Origin: Phycisphaerae bacterium
Lineage (GTDB): Bacteria > Planctomycetota > Phycisphaerae > Phycisphaerales > UBA1924
Direction: 5' to 3'
Assembly: GCA_030432255.1 (NCBI GenBank)
Contig: JAUIHS010000011.1
Span: 81,332 to 145,331 of the forward strand
DNA: 64,000 bases
The translations under genes and the position numbers were made by a program. Below, one piece after another: positions 41,843 through 51,711 of this stretch. How positions within the stretch are numbered: the stretch's first letter is position 1; every line of letters begins with the position of its first letter. The notes beneath the pieces are model-generated. The model saw only the letters and a program-made list of their open reading frames with translations. It did no database searches and was not told the DNA's origin.

Positions 41843-44008
41843 TGGCGCCCCGACGCTGCTCCCCCGCTCCTTGTTCCTGATGCCGGTCCCGACCTCGGCA
41901 GTCTCCACGCGCACGGACTGATGCGTGCAGCGCACCGCCGACATGCGGTTGCATGCGATCTGGTCGAACCAGCGGGCCCAGCCGCCTGTTCGACCGACTG
42001 GCCAGTCGAAAGTGCCGCGTCCCGTGCCATCATCCCAACCCTGGTCATCAATCACCAATGCTCCGCCCGGTGTCTCCCGTGGTTCCGGAACACCGCCACT
42101 CGGGATCATGGTCGCCGGTTCCTCGAAGTAGCGCACCCAGTCGTGCGACACCGGCACGCGGCGTCCCTGACGTCGGTCATACGTCGGTCGCACCTGGATC
42201 GCGCGCTGGTACGCGCACAGACTCCGGACCATCTCCCCGTGGCCGAACCGCACGTGCAGGTGCGCGGCCAGCGCGTCGAGCAGATCATCGAGTCGACGTA
42301 TCAGTACGGCAAGACACCACCGGTACGGTTCCGCCATGCGACGCTGACCACCTTCATCCAGCGGCACCATCGCCAGGCTCGACTCATCCTCGATGAATCG
42401 ACGAAAGCAGGACTCCAGGGGCAACAGGAGGTCGCCGTCGATGTCCCATCGCGGCAGAAACACGTCAATCACATCGGCGTAGAACTCGTGGAACGACACC
42501 CCGTGCGTTGCTCGCAGGTAACGCGCGATGTACTGCGTGACACCGCCATTGTGCAGTGCCCGAATGAGTGCGGCCTCCACACTCATTCGGATCCAGTCCT
42601 CCGTGTCAAATGTCGAGGTTGCCACAATGATGTCGCCGCGAGCAAACGTCAGCGGATCCACCGGCTCATCAGGGCGCACACCGGGGCCGTCATAGATGTA
42701 CCGGTCGATCGTTCGAATCCGCCACTCTTCCATGTACGCAGGAGCCGCGGCGGGTGCATTGGGCAGCAGGTGATAGTTCGTGACGATGTGGCCGTCGTGG
42801 ATCCCCCATTCCATGAGGTCGGTGAACGTCCGTCGCCACAACTCGGGCGTATCTCCCGGCAGCCCCAGGATGAGTTGCGCGCTGATCGGCACGTCCTCTG
42901 CCTGGAGTTCGCGCACCACGCGAATCTGTTTCTCCACGGAGATGTTCTGCCGGTCCGTTGCAGCCAGTACATCCAGTGAACTGTGCTGGATGGACAGCGT
43001 GTGCGCTGTATCCAGCCCCGCCTGTACGACCTTGCGCGTGATCTCGATCGTGCGGTCCGGCACGTTCTTCGCATTGCTCCACACGAAGAACTGCGGCGAT
43101 CCATGGTTCTCCTTCGCCTGCACGATGGCATCCGTCAGATCGACATCCGTTTTGAACATGCCGAAGTTGCTGTCCACCGAAAAGATGACCGACACGCCCG
43201 TCTGTGCGAACCATTCGATCTCCGCGCGCAGGCGTTCCATGTCAAACCGCCGGACCTTCGACATCGTGCTGGAACCCCAGTCGCAGTAGGAGCACTTGAA
43301 TGGGCAACCCCGGCTTGTCTCCCATGCCGCGACTACGCCGTTCGGATGGGCCTGAATGAACTGCTCGTAGTAGGTGCGCTGTGCCAGGTAGGCGCTGACG
43401 GAGTAGTCGGACGGAACTTCGGCCGGCGCAGTCAGTCGGCCGCCGCTGCCAGGGAGACAGAGTCCCGGGATATCGTCCAGTCGCAGGCCTGAGGCGCGAA
43501 AGGCATCCATCGATTCATGTTCCAGCGCCCGCTCCAGTATCCGGTTGAATGGGATCTCGCCGTCCTTCACCACCACGGCATCGATGAACGGGTTGCTCTC
43601 AAAGAACTCCGGATCCCGGTAGTCCGGGTGCGGTCCCCCCGCCACGATCAGGCTCTCCGGATATCGCGCCCGCACGCGGCGGGCAATCTCGCGCTGCAGG
43701 CGCCAGTTCCACGTGTAGCAACTCAGACCGAGCACATCGATCGCGCGATCTCCCAGTTCATCCACGATCCGATCGGGATCCTCCATCCTGAAGATCGGCT
43801 CGTACCAGTGAACGTGATCCGGATGCGCTCCGAATCGCTCCCAGTAGGTCTTCAGGACGCCCCACATCGCCGGCAGGTACGGCAGGTCGAAGGAGCACAG
43901 TTGTGGCTCACAGATCTGCACCAGCAGCGGACGCGCTGCGCGGAGCCCTGCCGACACTGATCGCGTCAGCGGCACCCGAGTATCGGAGTTGCATTCGCGA
44001 CTGGTCAC
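41834..44008 (-). CDS. B12-binding-domain radical SAM protein
   Basis: In this 724-residue protein, residues about 28-170 have a cobalamin-binding-like Rossmann domain (VDELGDRAIDVLGLSCYTWN; GGPHPDYRDPEFF). The radical SAM core starts with the 4Fe-4S motif CPFKCSYCDWGSS (C-x3-C-x2-C) near residue 236, followed by VIFSVDSNFGMF and ILGLPGDTPE. The C-terminal 200 residues are unassigned. Class B enzymes like this methylate or rearrange unreactive carbons in natural products, lipids and sugars. It is the last gene of the six-gene glycan operon and overlaps the methyltransferase fusion by 4 nt (GTGA), so a role in modifying the glycan or its carrier is inferred. Confidence 0.9.
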   Translation of the reverse strand: MTSRECNSDTRVPLTRSVSAGLRAARPLLVQICEPQLCSFDLPYLPAMWGVLKTYWERFGAHPDHVHWYEPIFRMEDPDRIVDELGDRAIDVLGLSCYTWNWRLQREIARRVRARYPESLIVAGGPHPDYRDPEFFESNPFIDAVVVKDGEIPFNRILERALEHESMDAFRASGLRLDDIPGLCLPGSGGRLTAPAEVPSDYSVSAYLAQRTYYEQFIQAHPNGVVAAWETSRGCPFKCSYCDWGSSTMSKVRRFDMERLRAEIEWFAQTGVSVIFSVDSNFGMFKTDVDLTDAIVQAKENHGSPQFFVWSNAKNVPDRTIEITRKVVQAGLDTAHTLSIQHSSLDVLAATDRQNISVEKQIRVVRELQAEDVPISAQLILGLPGDTPELWRRTFTDLMEWGIHDGHIVTNYHLLPNAPAAAPAYMEEWRIRTIDRYIYDGPGVRPDEPVDPLTFARGDIIVATSTFDTEDWIRMSVEAALIRALHNGGVTQYIARYLRATHGVSFHEFYADVIDVFLPRWDIDGDLLLPLESCFRRFIEDESSLAMVPLDEGGQRRMAEPYRWCLAVLIRRLDDLLDALAAHLHVRFGHGEMVRSLCAYQRAIQVRPTYDRRQGRRVPVSHDWVRYFEEPATMIPSGGVPEPRETPGGALVIDDQGWDDGTGRGTFDWPVGRTGGWARWFDQIACNRMSAVRCTHQSVRVETAEVGTGIRNKERGSSVGAPAA

Positions 44009-46401
44009 GTCAGGCCCGACTCCCGGAGACGATCGAGCAGAATCATCAGCGATGGGTCCATCGACTCATGGATCTCCCACGGCTCATCCAGCAATGACAG
44101 GAGGCACGGCAGTGCATCACTGGGCACCGCCGGCATCCGGATCGCACCGACGTTCCGCTCCTCGCGGCACCGCCCGGACGGCTGAATCTTCTCGAAGGGC
44201 CACGCCTCAAACAGCTTCTCCGCGCCGGTGATGTTCTGCCAGTCACCGGTCGGAACCGACGAATCGAATGTCAGTCGACTCAGTTCGATGTCGTGCAGAA
44301 CGACCCACGCCTCGGAGCGAAGCGAGTACAGCAATGCGAGCAGGTCCAGGACCGGGGCAGGATGCGCATGGTTGCCATCAATGAACGCCAGGTCGATGCC
44401 CCCGCGTGGGAAGCATGTCGCCGCATCGTTCGCATTCGTCCGGGCATACATGCGGACGTGATCGATCAGTTCCGGCGCCATGTTCATCATGGCAGCGGCC
44501 ATCGGACGGTCCGGATCGAAGTAGCAGCAGGCCGCGAGATCAAAGGTCGAGAGCCGTGCCTCGTCACCGCAGATGTGCTGCAATCCCGCTGCGATCATTG
44601 CGGTCGACACTCCGGAGGCCGTGCCGATCTCGATCATCTCGCGTGGATGCACCGCTTCGATCATGTCCCACAGGAATGCCGCATCGAACGGACTCGTGAA
44701 GCCCGTCGCCCACTCGGGCGGGCAGTACCGTTCATTGAAGGTGTCGACCCAGGGACGCACCTTGTCCAGTCCCAGGCGCTCTCGCTCGGGCAGCATCGCG
44801 GGGATTCCCGTGGGAACGCCACATCGGTGGGTGGACGCAGTTCCCTCGGCGCATTCAAGCGTGTACCGCCATCCCCCTTGGGTGGGGTCCGCGGCATCGC
44901 TCCGGGTATAGACGCGCTGAATCTCCAGCCCGGGCATCGAGCCGAAGAGTTCATGCAGTCGGAGCAGCATCTGTGGCTCCAGTCCGTCGGATGACGGGAG
45001 TACGACCTCCGGGTGCCCGGGGATGCTCACCAGTCCTTCAGTGGCGGTCACCGGAGTGCTCCCGATCTCGTCGACACCCGGCGCATCGTCAAGGATGCAC
45101 GTCACCGTCATGTCATCAGGAATCACCTGCTCGTTCAGCAGCCAGCGCGTGTGGCGACCCGCGCCGAAGAGCGCGATGCGGTGATGCCCCGCTTTACGCA
45201 GGCGGTCCAGCACGTCGCCCCATACCGCGCGCCGGATCTCGCCCGGATAGAACGCCGTACACTCACCCGGACGCTTCCGCGCGAGACGTGATCCCCGTGC
45301 CGCTGTCTCCGCTGCGAAGAGGTGCGCGACCCTCGCGCCGGCATCATTCGCAAGTGTGTCCCCCATCGAGGCCGCGATCCCCGGCCATGCCGGGGCAAAG
45401 TAAACGCCGTCGCTCTCCGCCGAACGCGACCACCCTTCGAAGATCCGGCCATGACGAACCGCATCCTCCGCATCTCCGGCCATCATCGCGTGGAAAGCGG
45501 CGTGCCCGTGGAGGGCTGTCGCGGCGTCTGCTCCGATCAGCGAAGACCAGTAGTCGATCACGCGTGCCCACGCCTCGCAGCGATGCTCGCGCGTCTCGAG
45601 ATCCTCCGGGGTCCAGAGATTCGAGAGCTCACGGGCGGGGTCTGCAACCTGTCTGAACGACACGGTCGGTGTTCCATGCAGCACGTCCAGTGGCTCGAAC
45701 GCACCCCGCAGTTGCCACATGTGCAGTGGGATCCACGGCCACTGAAGATCCATGAAGTCCTGCTGGACGAGTGTCGCACCCTCGTGCAGGTGGCGCGAGA
45801 AGGTTCGCATGATCGTCGTGTGCACGCCCCAGGTCTTCGCCGCATCAACGAAGAGCAATTCGATCTCGGCCTGCTCCGGATAGATATGAGCCTCGTTGTC
45901 AGAGGCGATCATCTCCGGAAGCCACATCTCGCGCACGATGATCTCGGCCTTGTGCGCATCACACATGCGGTCAAAGGTGGCGCGAAAACTCTCTCCCGGA
46001 CGGACACCACATGAGTCCAGCCACGCGAGCATGTCAGCCGACTGATCATCGGGCAAGGTGAAAGCGTCGTATGTCAGCAGGGGTGTGCGGACACGGTCAT
46101 TCGCGCGCATGCCGTTGAGCAGCGCCGCCGTGGATCCGCCCAGGAAGCAGCCGAGTTCAACCACGCGGCCGGATCCCCGCAGGTCGCCAGCCAGCCAGCG
46201 CAGGTAGTTCAGTTCTCGCGGCACGAGCATGCTGGGTATCGGTGTTGCGGCCTCAAACGGACACGCTCGGCTCGGTTCGGTCTCCGTGCCGTCGGCGCCC
46301 GTGACCACTTCGCCCGAGAGGCGCTCGCGGCGCGATGCACGCCGCTCGTCCGGCATGCTCACGGCAACAACAGTTGCTTGTCTATCACTTGTCGTCAGCA
46401 T
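44005..46401 (-). CDS. double SAM-methyltransferase fusion with central nucleotide-sugar-type Rossmann domain
   Basis: This is a 798-residue protein. Methyltransferase 1 (about 45-270) has VVELGCFLGGSTAALL and LLFVDAAKTWGVH, as in macrocin-O-methyltransferase-like enzymes. A central domain (about 390-500) has IALFGAGRHTRWLL...CILDDA, resembling the PglD N-terminal nucleotide-sugar fold. Methyltransferase 2 (about 560-770) has MIEIGTASGVSTAMI and LAFIDGNHAHP. The open frame begins at 46608, but ATG 46401 has GGAGG 4 nt upstream and overlaps the upstream stop by 7 nt. Sugar O-methylation on a surface glycan is the likely role; the fusion order is unusual. Confidence 0.87.
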   Translation of the reverse strand: MLTTSDRQATVVAVSMPDERRASRRERLSGEVVTGADGTETEPSRACPFEAATPIPSMLVPRELNYLRWLAGDLRGSGRVVELGCFLGGSTAALLNGMRANDRVRTPLLTYDAFTLPDDQSADMLAWLDSCGVRPGESFRATFDRMCDAHKAEIIVREMWLPEMIASDNEAHIYPEQAEIELLFVDAAKTWGVHTTIMRTFSRHLHEGATLVQQDFMDLQWPWIPLHMWQLRGAFEPLDVLHGTPTVSFRQVADPARELSNLWTPEDLETREHRCEAWARVIDYWSSLIGADAATALHGHAAFHAMMAGDAEDAVRHGRIFEGWSRSAESDGVYFAPAWPGIAASMGDTLANDAGARVAHLFAAETAARGSRLARKRPGECTAFYPGEIRRAVWGDVLDRLRKAGHHRIALFGAGRHTRWLLNEQVIPDDMTVTCILDDAPGVDEIGSTPVTATEGLVSIPGHPEVVLPSSDGLEPQMLLRLHELFGSMPGLEIQRVYTRSDAADPTQGGWRYTLECAEGTASTHRCGVPTGIPAMLPERERLGLDKVRPWVDTFNERYCPPEWATGFTSPFDAAFLWDMIEAVHPREMIEIGTASGVSTAMIAAGLQHICGDEARLSTFDLAACCYFDPDRPMAAAMMNMAPELIDHVRMYARTNANDAATCFPRGGIDLAFIDGNHAHPAPVLDLLALLYSLRSEAWVVLHDIELSRLTFDSSVPTGDWQNITGAEKLFEAWPFEKIQPSGRCREERNVGAIRMPAVPSDALPCLLSLLDEPWEIHESMDPSLMILLDRLRESGLT

Positions 46402-47279
46402 GTGGCCTCCAGTGCGTCCCGATGCACCGTGTTGGCGCTCGCCGCGGTCGAACCGGAACGACCATACAGCCGCAACGTCGCGATTCCGGCTTCGCGGAAG
46501 ACCGATGCTCGTTCCCACAATCGTTCTTCGATCGAGTTTGCACTGATCACCACGGCATCGAGCCCGAGTTCCAGCGCGTGTTCTCGCGATACGATCTCGT
46601 AACCCCACAGGCGCTCGCCGTGGCGCCGCGCATCATCATCGATGAGGCACATGATCTCGATGTCGGGTTCCATCAGTGCTTCGCCCACGGAGCGCGTGTG
46701 GGTCCCGGCTCCGTAGATTCCGACCCGGCGGTGCCCCAGGACGCCGCAGTGGACCAGTGCGCGGCGCAGCGCTTCGGTCCAGTCCGCTGCCATCATTGCG
46801 TGCTGAAGGTCGGTGTCCCAGAGATCCACGATGTTCGTCAACAGGTCAAATGCTTCTTCAGGATGCGTCTGCGCACCCGAGGCATCAACACCCCACAGCA
46901 ACCATGCCTGCTCATCGTCGCTGCAGCGCACGGTGTCTGCCAGCAGGCATGCCAGTCGTCCCGCCGCCTGTCGTCCTCGCTGATCCGTCGGGTCCTCGAC
47001 CTTGATCCACTCAATCAGGACTTCAGGACCACCCTCCACGAACCAGATGGTGCGCAACCAGAGCAACGGCAGGAGGCACGCTGACGGGCAGCCTCGAAGC
47101 GCCACCTGGAGCACCTCGCGCGAGCGGAGCGCTGCGTCCATTTCCTCGATTGCCCCCGCGCACGGCAAGGGCCATGGCCCCAGGAAGGCGCTCCAGCAAC
47201 TGGATTCGGACAACGACAGATCGACCCGATGTCGGCCATCGTCACACATCAGAAGGATCTCAAGTGTGTTCCGGTTCAT
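46395..47279 (-). CDS. protein with GAGxHTR Rossmann domain, paralogous to part of the methyltransferase fusion
   Basis: This 294-residue protein has an N-terminal ~190 residues I cannot assign (EILLMCDDGRHRVDLSLSES). The C-terminal ~100 residues are RRVGIYGAGTHTRSVGEALM...CLIDDDA, clearly the same fold and motif as the central domain of the next gene. ATG 47279 overlaps the upstream gene stop (ATGA), so the longer open frame to 47390 is not used. It is part of the six-gene glycan operon and is probably involved in recognising or transferring a sugar nucleotide, though no catalytic residue is identified. Confidence 0.83.
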   Translation of the reverse strand: MNRNTLEILLMCDDGRHRVDLSLSESSCWSAFLGPWPLPCAGAIEEMDAALRSREVLQVALRGCPSACLLPLLWLRTIWFVEGGPEVLIEWIKVEDPTDQRGRQAAGRLACLLADTVRCSDDEQAWLLWGVDASGAQTHPEEAFDLLTNIVDLWDTDLQHAMMAADWTEALRRALVHCGVLGHRRVGIYGAGTHTRSVGEALMEPDIEIMCLIDDDARRHGERLWGYEIVSREHALELGLDAVVISANSIEERLWERASVFREAGIATLRLYGRSGSTAASANTVHRDALEATC

Positions 47280-48364
47280 GCTCCAGCCTCCATCAGTTCT
47301 TCCCGTGTCACGGCGCTCGCAAGCGCCTCGAGATCTCGCCATGCCGGTAATGTCTCGCGGCGACTGTCTCCCGAATTCAGAGCGGACCACAACTGCTCAT
47401 GCGCCTGTGCGACTGCGTCCGCGCCATGGCGCATGCCAATCGCTGCGCACAACTGGTGCACATGCGAATCAACGCAGGTGGTGTCCATTGCCGCTGCGGC
47501 CTCCATGGCGGCGCCCATCTCCTGGACATCCCCGCTGCGGAAAGCGCACTCTGCACAGATCGAAGCTGTATCGGCATACAACGGGGATGAGCTGGCCGAC
47601 AGCACGAGGTCGCCCGCCGCTGCTGCGTGCACGGCGGCCACCGGCGCCTCTGCTCCTGTCGCCAGTACGATGCGACGCGCCGCACCGGCGCTCAAGTCCC
47701 GATCGCGCTCGACAAGTGCGCTCCAGCGGCCATCCGATGCACGAGTGAGTAACGACCACCCCGCACGACACGCTGACGTTGAGCGGAACGCTTCGATCAC
47801 GGCACCATGCTCGTCCGCCGACCCTCCCGGCACGACGAAGGCCGGGCCGTCAACCGCAGGTGGGCGCCAGACATCAGCGACCAGCGGAAACGAGATCCGT
47901 CGTTCGCCCGGATGACACACCCCATGCCCGGCATTCACGATCGCATCCGATCCCTGGAAGCCGACGCTGCGAATCAGGCCGCCATGCGCACCCGGGTCAA
48001 CCGAGACCGACACGATGATCATCTCAACGCCTGCCAGACTCCGCATCGCGTCAACACCAGCGGCGCAGCCGGGAGCATCCACGCACAGAAGGACATCGCA
48101 CATCCCGCGAGCCGACAGCTCGAAGATTCGCCGACAGGCTGCAACTGCGAACCCCGCTTCACCCGAACCGCGGCGTACCGGCAGGCGATGCAGCGACACC
48201 GGGCCACCCAGGTCATACCGCGGTCGAGGCGATGCTGCCGCCGCTGCGACAACGTGCACCCCGTGCCCGCGATGGCGGAAGGCATGCGCCAGTCCGGCGC
48301 TGCACAGCGCGGCGGAGGTGCCCGATTCCTCGTACTCCGGCGTCACGATCACGATCTTCGTCAT
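47276..48364 (-). CDS. GT-B glycosyltransferase, degenerate
   Basis: This 362-residue protein starts TKIVIVTPEYEESGTSAALC with GLAHAFRHRGHGVHVV, the N-terminal Rossmann half of GT4 enzymes. The C-terminal half has only a loose match to the usual E-x7-E region (PLYADTASICAE, Asp in place of the first Glu). The last 100 residues may be a helical extension. It overlaps both neighbours by 4 nt. It may be catalytically weak or act as a partner of the active GT4 upstream. Confidence 0.75.
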   Translation of the reverse strand: MTKIVIVTPEYEESGTSAALCSAGLAHAFRHRGHGVHVVAAAAASPRPRYDLGGPVSLHRLPVRRGSGEAGFAVAACRRIFELSARGMCDVLLCVDAPGCAAGVDAMRSLAGVEMIIVSVSVDPGAHGGLIRSVGFQGSDAIVNAGHGVCHPGERRISFPLVADVWRPPAVDGPAFVVPGGSADEHGAVIEAFRSTSACRAGWSLLTRASDGRWSALVERDRDLSAGAARRIVLATGAEAPVAAVHAAAAGDLVLSASSSPLYADTASICAECAFRSGDVQEMGAAMEAAAAMDTTCVDSHVHQLCAAIGMRHGADAVAQAHEQLWSALNSGDSRRETLPAWRDLEALASAVTREELMEAGA

Positions 48365-49710
48365 CCCGGTACCCCCGAACGTTCCACCCAGCGCTCAATC
48401 GCTGGCCCGGGCTCGGGCAGGCCGAGGTCCGGGTCGGCCGCCGCGGCGATCTGCTCGATCCGGCGCCACGTGGCCATGCCATGTTCGTTGACGCCACAAG
48501 TCCTGCACGCTCGGTCCATCGTCTCGCGGAAGTGCGCGATGCGGCGTGCTGCGATCGCCGCGGGATCACAAAGGGCTTCGATTCGCTCGCGTGCGATGAA
48601 ACCGCGCTCGGCCAGTGCTGTTGGGCCCTCGGCGAGCAGGCGGGCCAACTGGCGGAAGAGATCCGTGTCATCCCCGGCGATGAAGGTGAGCCCGGCGCGC
48701 GTCTCTCCGATCATCTCGCGCATCCCACCGGCATCACCGACGAGCACGGGCCGGGCGTGAGACATGGCCTCGATGCATGTATTCGGAAAGTTCTCCCAGA
48801 GCGATGGGATCACGCACAGGCTTGCCCGGGCATATTCATCGCGCAACGCATCGGAGTTCAGTCGACCGAGGAAGGTGACGTCCTCGCAACCTGATGGCCC
48901 CAGCAGTTCCAGCAGGTAGGCTCGCATCGAACCGCCATCCGGAGCTCCCGCTGTATCCGCACCTGCGAGTCGAAGCCGTGCCGGTGCAACTCCCGTGGAC
49001 ACCAGCCGACGCCATGCGAGGATCAGGGACTCGACGCCCTTTCGTGGCTCGATGCGCCCCACGTACAGCACCACCGGCCGATCGGTGCGCGCCGGCGCCG
49101 GGGGTGGCGGCAGTGGACCCGTCGCATATGGAATGACGGTCGGCATGGTGTCGAGGCTGAAGTGATCGTGTGCCCATGTCGCAATGAATGACGATGGTGC
49201 CAGGATGGTGTCTGCCAGCGAGAGCGCCAGGCGTTCGCCCAGCACGTACGCCGACAGTGGAGCATCCATCACAGCGGAAGAGAGTGATCGCAGTACGAAC
49301 AACTGTTCGGAGGGCGTGTGCAGTTGCACGATCACCGGTGGACGATTCGGCAATCGACGCAAAGCGAGCAGTGCGGCACCTGCGGCCTCGCACTCTGCGA
49401 ATTCGACGACATCGATCTGATCAGAACGCCACAACTCGGAAATGCGTCGAGCGACGTGAATGGAGAACCTCCCTGCGGCGCTCGTCCAGCCACCGCGACC
49501 CAGACCCATTGGCACCCGATGCACGGTCACCGGTCCACGAACTTCCGTTCGGGGCCGGATCCGATCATGCGCCTCGGTGATGACATGTATGCGCACACCC
49601 GCAGCCGCCAGCGCCTCCACGATCCATCGCGCGTAAGTTCCGATGCCGCCACCATAGAATGGTGGAAACTCCCGGCTCACCAGGGCCACTCGAAGGGGAC
49701 GGGCACTCAT
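48361..49710 (-). CDS. GT4-family glycosyltransferase
   Basis: This 449-residue cytoplasmic GT-B enzyme starts RVALVSREFPPFYGGGIGTY, has the donor-site VVLYVGRIEPRKGVESLILA and the ENFPNTCIEAMSHARPVLVG segment with the catalytic Glu pair. Retaining transfer of a hexose from a nucleotide sugar is expected. A TGAGGTGA ribosome site precedes the ATG. It follows the CgeB-like gene by 52 nt and overlaps the next gene by 4 nt. Confidence 0.93.
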   Translation of the reverse strand: MSARPLRVALVSREFPPFYGGGIGTYARWIVEALAAAGVRIHVITEAHDRIRPRTEVRGPVTVHRVPMGLGRGGWTSAAGRFSIHVARRISELWRSDQIDVVEFAECEAAGAALLALRRLPNRPPVIVQLHTPSEQLFVLRSLSSAVMDAPLSAYVLGERLALSLADTILAPSSFIATWAHDHFSLDTMPTVIPYATGPLPPPPAPARTDRPVVLYVGRIEPRKGVESLILAWRRLVSTGVAPARLRLAGADTAGAPDGGSMRAYLLELLGPSGCEDVTFLGRLNSDALRDEYARASLCVIPSLWENFPNTCIEAMSHARPVLVGDAGGMREMIGETRAGLTFIAGDDTDLFRQLARLLAEGPTALAERGFIARERIEALCDPAAIAARRIAHFRETMDRACRTCGVNEHGMATWRRIEQIAAAADPDLGLPEPGPAIERWVERSGVPG

Positions 49711-49762
49711 GCCGTCACCTCAACCGGTGCATCCACACGGGCTGCCGGCGACAGGCGGGACG

Positions 49763-51685
49763 TCACCATCGTGATCCTTCTGCGAACCGCGTCGATGTCA
49801 CCGTGGCGCGCACCCGAGTCGCAACTGCTTCGGAGTGCTGCGTACGCCACTTCGTGTCCCGCACGGCGCGGAGGACGCGGTCTTCCAGTTCTTCCCGAGT
49901 CGAGAAAGTCAACGTCATGGGATCACCCAGGAGTCCCAGCGGACGCATCTGCTGAGGTGGGACCGGTGCATCCCAGTACTTGAAGAAGTCGTCGTTCCGG
50001 ACCTGTGCATACACACCATCAAAGTGCTCGTGATCCCAACCCGCCGCGGGACGCACCATCTTCGAGCGAGCCTCGATGATGGACTTCAACTCTGGATGGT
50101 GATCGATCACGTAGGCGGGCCATCGCCACTGCACCAGGCTTGCATCCGCCGGAAGTTCCTTGTCGAGGAAGTCGGTCATCAGCGCCCGGTCGTGGTTGTA
50201 CATTTCATCCCATGACCGCAGACACAAGGGCAGCCCACCGGAGAGCGCGCACTCGAAGATGCGCTGGTGGCCGCACCCCAGCATCGATGCCTGAAGGTGG
50301 ACACCGGCGGCTGCATAGCAGGCGCGCAGATCGTCGCCGTGTTCCACCGGACCCGCTGCGAAGTCAGCCAGTTCCGGATGCGCCTCCCATCCCTTGCCGA
50401 AGATGCGCAACTTCAAGCCATGCTCGCGCGAGATCTCACCCGCCCACGACAGGACGCGATGACGCAGCAATCGCTCAAGGAGTGGATGCACATACTGGTA
50501 CCGCAGCATGTCGCGCCCACGTGCATCATGTCCGCATCCCACAGCCTCCGCGAGGTCCTGCACCGCTTCGCTGATCGCCTCAAACTGAGCATGATCGCCC
50601 CAGCCCGTTACGATCTCGGCGAGCCGTTCTCTGCACCGCTCGAAGCCCGCCCGACGCTTCCCTTCGAACATCGCCGCGAATCGTGTGTGCAGCATGTCCG
50701 CCGGTTCAGACTGATGACTGACGTATGCGATGTCGCACGCGAACCTGTCGTCTGACGGGTTGCTCTCGTTCGCATGGAACTTGAACTCGGAGACCGGGAC
50801 CGGGAATTCCAGGACGTTCGCCTCGTCGATTCCGCGAAGTCCCGCTGCATCGGGATAGCGGTGACCCGCGGTGAAGTCGAAGAGTGTCGGCTCGTAGGCA
50901 TGGCCCTGGAACAGATGCGGCATGGCGTCCTGGAGCCAGCAGACGTGGGGCAGGGCCGCCGGAAACAGCGCTCGATGGACGGCCCGCGGGTAGTTGATCA
51001 CGATCACGAGATCCGGATCTTCGTCGCGAATCGTCTGCAGGCTCAGCAACGGCGAGATCGGCGAGTGTTCGTCCGGCTCCATGAGCGTCACCGGCTCATG
51101 CCCGAGTGACTCAAGCCCGCGGACGAGGTCCCCCGCCGCGTGCCGCATGAACGTCGAGAAGCGTGATGTCATCACCAGCACCCGCGCGGACTGGCCGTCG
51201 CGGATCGCGGCGAACCGATCCGTCCAGTACGCCATCCCGCGCTCGGCATACAGTCTCTCGACCTCCGCCTGCAACTGCCGCGTGAGCAGGGCCTGCTCGC
51301 GTGTGAGGGCATCCAGACCCGCCGCTGCCCGCCGTGCCAGTTCCTGCCTGTGGGGTCCTGCCGCTGTCACCTGGTTGGGCAGCCGGCAATGCAGGCGCTG
51401 ACGGAAATAGCTGACGAGGTCCGTCTCACAGAGTGGCCCCGCCAGGATCTTGACGCGTGAGGGATCACTGAAGATCCCGGCGCGCACCGCGGCTTCAGCG
51501 CGGGCGCGATCCGGTTCGAGGACGTACACCGGGATCGTGCACCCACTCGAATCGGGCGGGTGACGATGCATTGCCTCCTCGATCAACTCGGGCCGATCGA
51601 GTCCGGCCATCACAATACCGTGCACCGAGCCCTGATCCGCCCGGCCGGCGGGGCCGGGAGATGGAGTGGAGGAACTCTCGGGCAT
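49763..51685 (-). CDS. CgeB/DUF3880-like glycosyltransferase
   Basis: This is about 640 residues. The central domain has RVLVMTSRFSTFMRHAAGDL, DPDLVIVINYPR, CWLQDAMPHLF and the closing CGHQRIFECALSGGLPLCLR, typical of the CgeB/DUF3880-GT1-like family used in spore-coat and surface glycan synthesis. The start is uncertain: the open frame reaches 51985, overlapping the divergent GT2 gene, so an ATG at 51685 is chosen; one at 51736 is also possible. It is the promoter-proximal gene of the six-gene glycan operon. Confidence 0.8.
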   Translation of the reverse strand: MPESSSTPSPGPAGRADQGSVHGIVMAGLDRPELIEEAMHRHPPDSSGCTIPVYVLEPDRARAEAAVRAGIFSDPSRVKILAGPLCETDLVSYFRQRLHCRLPNQVTAAGPHRQELARRAAAGLDALTREQALLTRQLQAEVERLYAERGMAYWTDRFAAIRDGQSARVLVMTSRFSTFMRHAAGDLVRGLESLGHEPVTLMEPDEHSPISPLLSLQTIRDEDPDLVIVINYPRAVHRALFPAALPHVCWLQDAMPHLFQGHAYEPTLFDFTAGHRYPDAAGLRGIDEANVLEFPVPVSEFKFHANESNPSDDRFACDIAYVSHQSEPADMLHTRFAAMFEGKRRAGFERCRERLAEIVTGWGDHAQFEAISEAVQDLAEAVGCGHDARGRDMLRYQYVHPLLERLLRHRVLSWAGEISREHGLKLRIFGKGWEAHPELADFAAGPVEHGDDLRACYAAAGVHLQASMLGCGHQRIFECALSGGLPLCLRSWDEMYNHDRALMTDFLDKELPADASLVQWRWPAYVIDHHPELKSIIEARSKMVRPAAGWDHEHFDGVYAQVRNDDFFKYWDAPVPPQQMRPLGLLGDPMTLTFSTREELEDRVLRAVRDTKWRTQHSEAVATRVRATVTSTRFAEGSRW

Positions 51686-51711
51686 GTCGAGAATATCGGT
51701 CCCGCAGAGGC

